Assembly: GCA_035285325.1 (NCBI GenBank)
Contig: JAYKJB010000063.1
Location: 1-64,000 of the forward strand
Direction of reading: 5' to 3'
DNA from: Candidatus Sericytochromatia bacterium
GTDB lineage: Bacteria; Cyanobacteriota; Sericytochromatia; S15B-MN24; JAQBPE01
Length of the DNA: 64,000 bases
In this document: one piece after another, positions 62,296-64,000 of the stretch
How positions within the stretch are numbered: position 1 is the stretch's first letter
Layout of the letters: every line of letters begins with the position of its first letter
Translations under genes and position numbers: made by a program
The notes under the pieces: model-generated
What the model was told of the DNA's origin: nothing
The model's database searches: none
The model's input: only the letters and a program-made list of their open reading frames with translations

Positions 62296-63267
62296 GTGTC
62301 TGCGAGCACCCCAACTGAAAAGAACCTGAACCTGCCGCATCCCTACACCGCACGCTGGCTTTGTGGGGACCGGGATGAGAATCTGAGTTTCCTCTCTTCC
62401 GCACTGGGGGTGCACGTGCGCCTGGCCGGTGACGGACTGGTTTGCACCGGCCCGTCGGAAGCGGTTGGGCTGGCGGCACAACTGCTCACGCGTCTGATTC
62501 CGCTCGCGTCGGAGCACGAGATTCTGTCCCTTGAGACCCTGCGTGGCGAGCTTCGCGGTCTGGATGAGGAGGCCGCCGCCGAGGATGACCTGCAAGAGGG
62601 CCTGGTGACTCGCACGCAGCGGGGGAAGCCTGTCAGGGCGCGCACGCTACAGCAGCTGGACTATGTCCGCGCCGTCACCTCCCACACGCTGACGTTCGGC
62701 CTGGGGCCGGCTGGCACTGGCAAGACGTTTTTGGCGGTCGCGCTCGCCTCTCGCTGGTTGAGGGAAAAGCGGGTGGGGCGTGTCATCCTCACCCGCCCTG
62801 CCGTGGAGGCTGGGGAGAATCTGGGCTTCTTGCCTGGCGACTTGCAGGCCAAGGTCGACCCCTATTTCCGCCCGCTCTACGACGCGCTCTATGAGATGTT
62901 CGACGGGGAGAAAGTTACCCGATATCTGGAGAGGGGTATGATCGAGGTGGCGCCTCTGGCGTACATGCGTGGTCGGACGCTGGCTGATGCATTCATCATC
63001 CTTGACGAAGCGCAAAATACCACGCCAGAGCAAATGAAGATGTTTCTGACACGCATTGGACCGGGCTCGCGGGTGGTGGTCACGGGGGATGTCACCCAGG
63101 TCGACCTACCCCGGGGCAAGCGTTCGGCCTTGCTGGACGTTCAGTCGATTCTCGCCGGTTTACCGGACATTGCCTTCGTGCTGTTCAGCGCACAGGATGT
63201 CGTGCGGCACGACCTGGTTCGGCGGATCGTGTCGGCCTATGGGGCCTGGGAGGCTCGGCAGGCATGA
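62296..63267 (+). CDS. phoH: PhoH-like ATPase
   Basis: The 323-aa protein has a short N-terminal region and a PhoH NTPase domain: Walker A GPAGTGKTFLAVALA, AVEAGENLGFLPGDL, the AYMRGRTLADAFIILDEAQNTT Walker B (two parts) and the RVVVTGDVTQVDLPRG motif. Family members are associated with phosphate starvation, RNA maturation or ribosome metabolism. GTG 62296 (AGGAG 6 nt upstream) was chosen over an in-frame GTG at 62257. It overlaps the next gene (ATGA) and precedes the 7TM-HD and, usually, ybeY. Confidence 0.95.
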   Translation: MSASTPTEKNLNLPHPYTARWLCGDRDENLSFLSSALGVHVRLAGDGLVCTGPSEAVGLAAQLLTRLIPLASEHEILSLETLRGELRGLDEEAAAEDDLQEGLVTRTQRGKPVRARTLQQLDYVRAVTSHTLTFGLGPAGTGKTFLAVALASRWLREKRVGRVILTRPAVEAGENLGFLPGDLQAKVDPYFRPLYDALYEMFDGEKVTRYLERGMIEVAPLAYMRGRTLADAFIILDEAQNTTPEQMKMFLTRIGPGSRVVVTGDVTQVDLPRGKRSALLDVQSILAGLPDIAFVLFSAQDVVRHDLVRRIVSAYGAWEARQA

Positions 63268-64000
63268 CGGATCGCCTGATCTCGCTGGCGCAGCGTGTGG
63301 TGCCGCCTCGGGTGCAGTCGATGGCCCTGCAGCCGTCGACCCATCAGGCACTCAATGTCCTGGTGGCCAGCCTATTGAGCCTTCTCTTGCTGGTTTTGGC
63401 TCAGCCTCGCTTTGCCACGGCCCTGGCCGAGGGCCACTGGTTGCCGCTGGGCGGCCTGGTCATGGTGCTTGGCACCGTTCTTGCTTTGATTGTCGGTTAT
63501 TTGCGGCAGTACGAGGCCACGGTGGTGTCCTCTATCCGTCAGTTGTATCTCATCACGCTCGTCGTGGTGGGAACGCTGGCAGCGGCTTGGGCCTTCAGTG
63601 TGCTCCGGTTGGATCCTTTCGTCAGCCCGCTGGTGGCGTGCGGCATGCTGCTGACGGTTTTCGTCAACAGCCGCGTGGCGCTGGTGATCAGTTTCCCGAT
63701 GGCGCTGTTTCTGGTGCAGTTCCCAGGGCACGATGGAACGTCGACCCTGGTGTCCGTGATGGCGCTGATGGTGGCGGTTTATGCCGTCAGTCGCGTGCAG
63801 CAGCGCTACGACGTCGTGCGCGCCGGCGGGATTGCCGCCTTGATGGCGGCGTGGTCCGTGGCGGCCCTGTTCAGCCTTGATGGCGTCACCTGGCAGGATT
63901 GGGGACTGCACGCCGTATCGGCCGCCGGTTCAGGCTTCGGGTCCGCCATCCTGGTGGTGGGCGTGCTGCCACTGGTGGAAGACCTGTTCGGCATCACGAC
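63264..64000 (+). CDS. 7TM-HD (PgpH-like) phosphodiesterase, N-terminal part
   Basis: The 245 visible residues are almost wholly membrane helices (about eight segments) ending in the 7TM-HD signature VLPLVEDLFGITT, after which the cytoplasmic HD domain should begin beyond the window. Related PgpH proteins hydrolyse cyclic di-AMP. The large extracellular 7TMR-HDED domain (about 220 residues) that normally lies between the first helix and the 7TM unit is absent here. ATG 63264 overlaps the phoH stop. The gene order phoH-pgpH is conserved. Confidence 0.85.
   Translation, partial: MTDRLISLAQRVVPPRVQSMALQPSTHQALNVLVASLLSLLLLVLAQPRFATALAEGHWLPLGGLVMVLGTVLALIVGYLRQYEATVVSSIRQLYLITLVVVGTLAAAWAFSVLRLDPFVSPLVACGMLLTVFVNSRVALVISFPMALFLVQFPGHDGTSTLVSVMALMVAVYAVSRVQQRYDVVRAGGIAALMAAWSVAALFSLDGVTWQDWGLHAVSAAGSGFGSAILVVGVLPLVEDLFGIT

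Overview
The window looks like a chromosomal segment of a high-GC, diderm, non-photosynthetic bacterium from a deep lineage near the Cyanobacteria (Sericytochromatia-like). That placement is inference. It rests on SepF with YggS/ProC/YggT, a DUF2993 (LmeA-like) lipid-binding protein, an SLH-domain outer-membrane protein, an Mla lipid transporter, a LexA gene with a GAACNNNNGTTC operator, giant kinase-AAA-TPR-GAF proteins, and rpsU-phoH-7TM-HD gene order. Gene density is very high. TTG and GTG starts are common, and 4-bp start/stop overlaps (ATGA, GTGA, TTGA) link many genes. I saw no tRNA, rRNA, CRISPR array, insertion sequence or prophage.

1-8.1 kb (minus): two Ser/Thr-kinase/AAA/TPR signalling giants, the first cut by the window edge, with a helical unknown protein translationally coupled to the second. 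8.2-12.1 kb (plus): ExbB/ExbD, a BtuF-like binding protein and an ABC-F ATPase. 12.1-14.6 kb (minus): LipM octanoyltransferase, a Xer-type recombinase and an alpha/beta hydrolase. 14.8-17.3 kb (plus): yggS-sepF-proC-yggT, with a good sigma-70 promoter and a perfect hairpin before proC. 17.4-22.8 kb (minus): an 1819-aa kinase-AAA-TPR-GAF-GAF-GGDEF protein.

22.9-28.4 kb (minus): mlaD-mlaF-mlaE, the DUF2993 protein and the SLH porin, an envelope lipid and outer-membrane block. 28.5-40.2 kb (minus): a full Tad (tight-adherence, type IVc) pilus locus: three Flp-type pilins, prepilin peptidase, TadE/TadG-like minor pilins, CpaB, secretin, a fused CpaE-CpaF ATPase, TadB, TadC and a DUF192 protein. 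A terminator separates the abundant pilins from the machinery genes. Divergent from it is lexA with its own SOS operator.

41.1-42.4 kb (minus): the most novel item, a compact cassette of a 49-aa YxxP-containing precursor-like peptide, an HPr-kinase-like protein and a PqqD-type leader-binding protein, each overlapping the next. I interpret it as an uncharacterised RiPP or phosphopeptide system. 42.4-44.4 kb: a Ser/Thr-rich FliD-like protein with a long structured leader. 44.8-47.4 kb: a Ycf48-like propeller lipoprotein, another lipoprotein and a small membrane protein. 47.5-50.9 kb (plus): rplI, dnaB, metK.

51.1-61.7 kb (minus): an envelope and repair block with lipoproteins, a NUDIX hydrolase, a DnaQ-like exonuclease, endonuclease V, a Ca2+/H+ antiporter, a small cytochrome with a CXXXCH site, a LEA14-like lipoprotein, a nucleotidase-like protein fused to an outer-membrane barrel, and an unknown protein. 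62-64 kb (plus): rpsU, phoH and a 7TM-HD protein that runs off the end.
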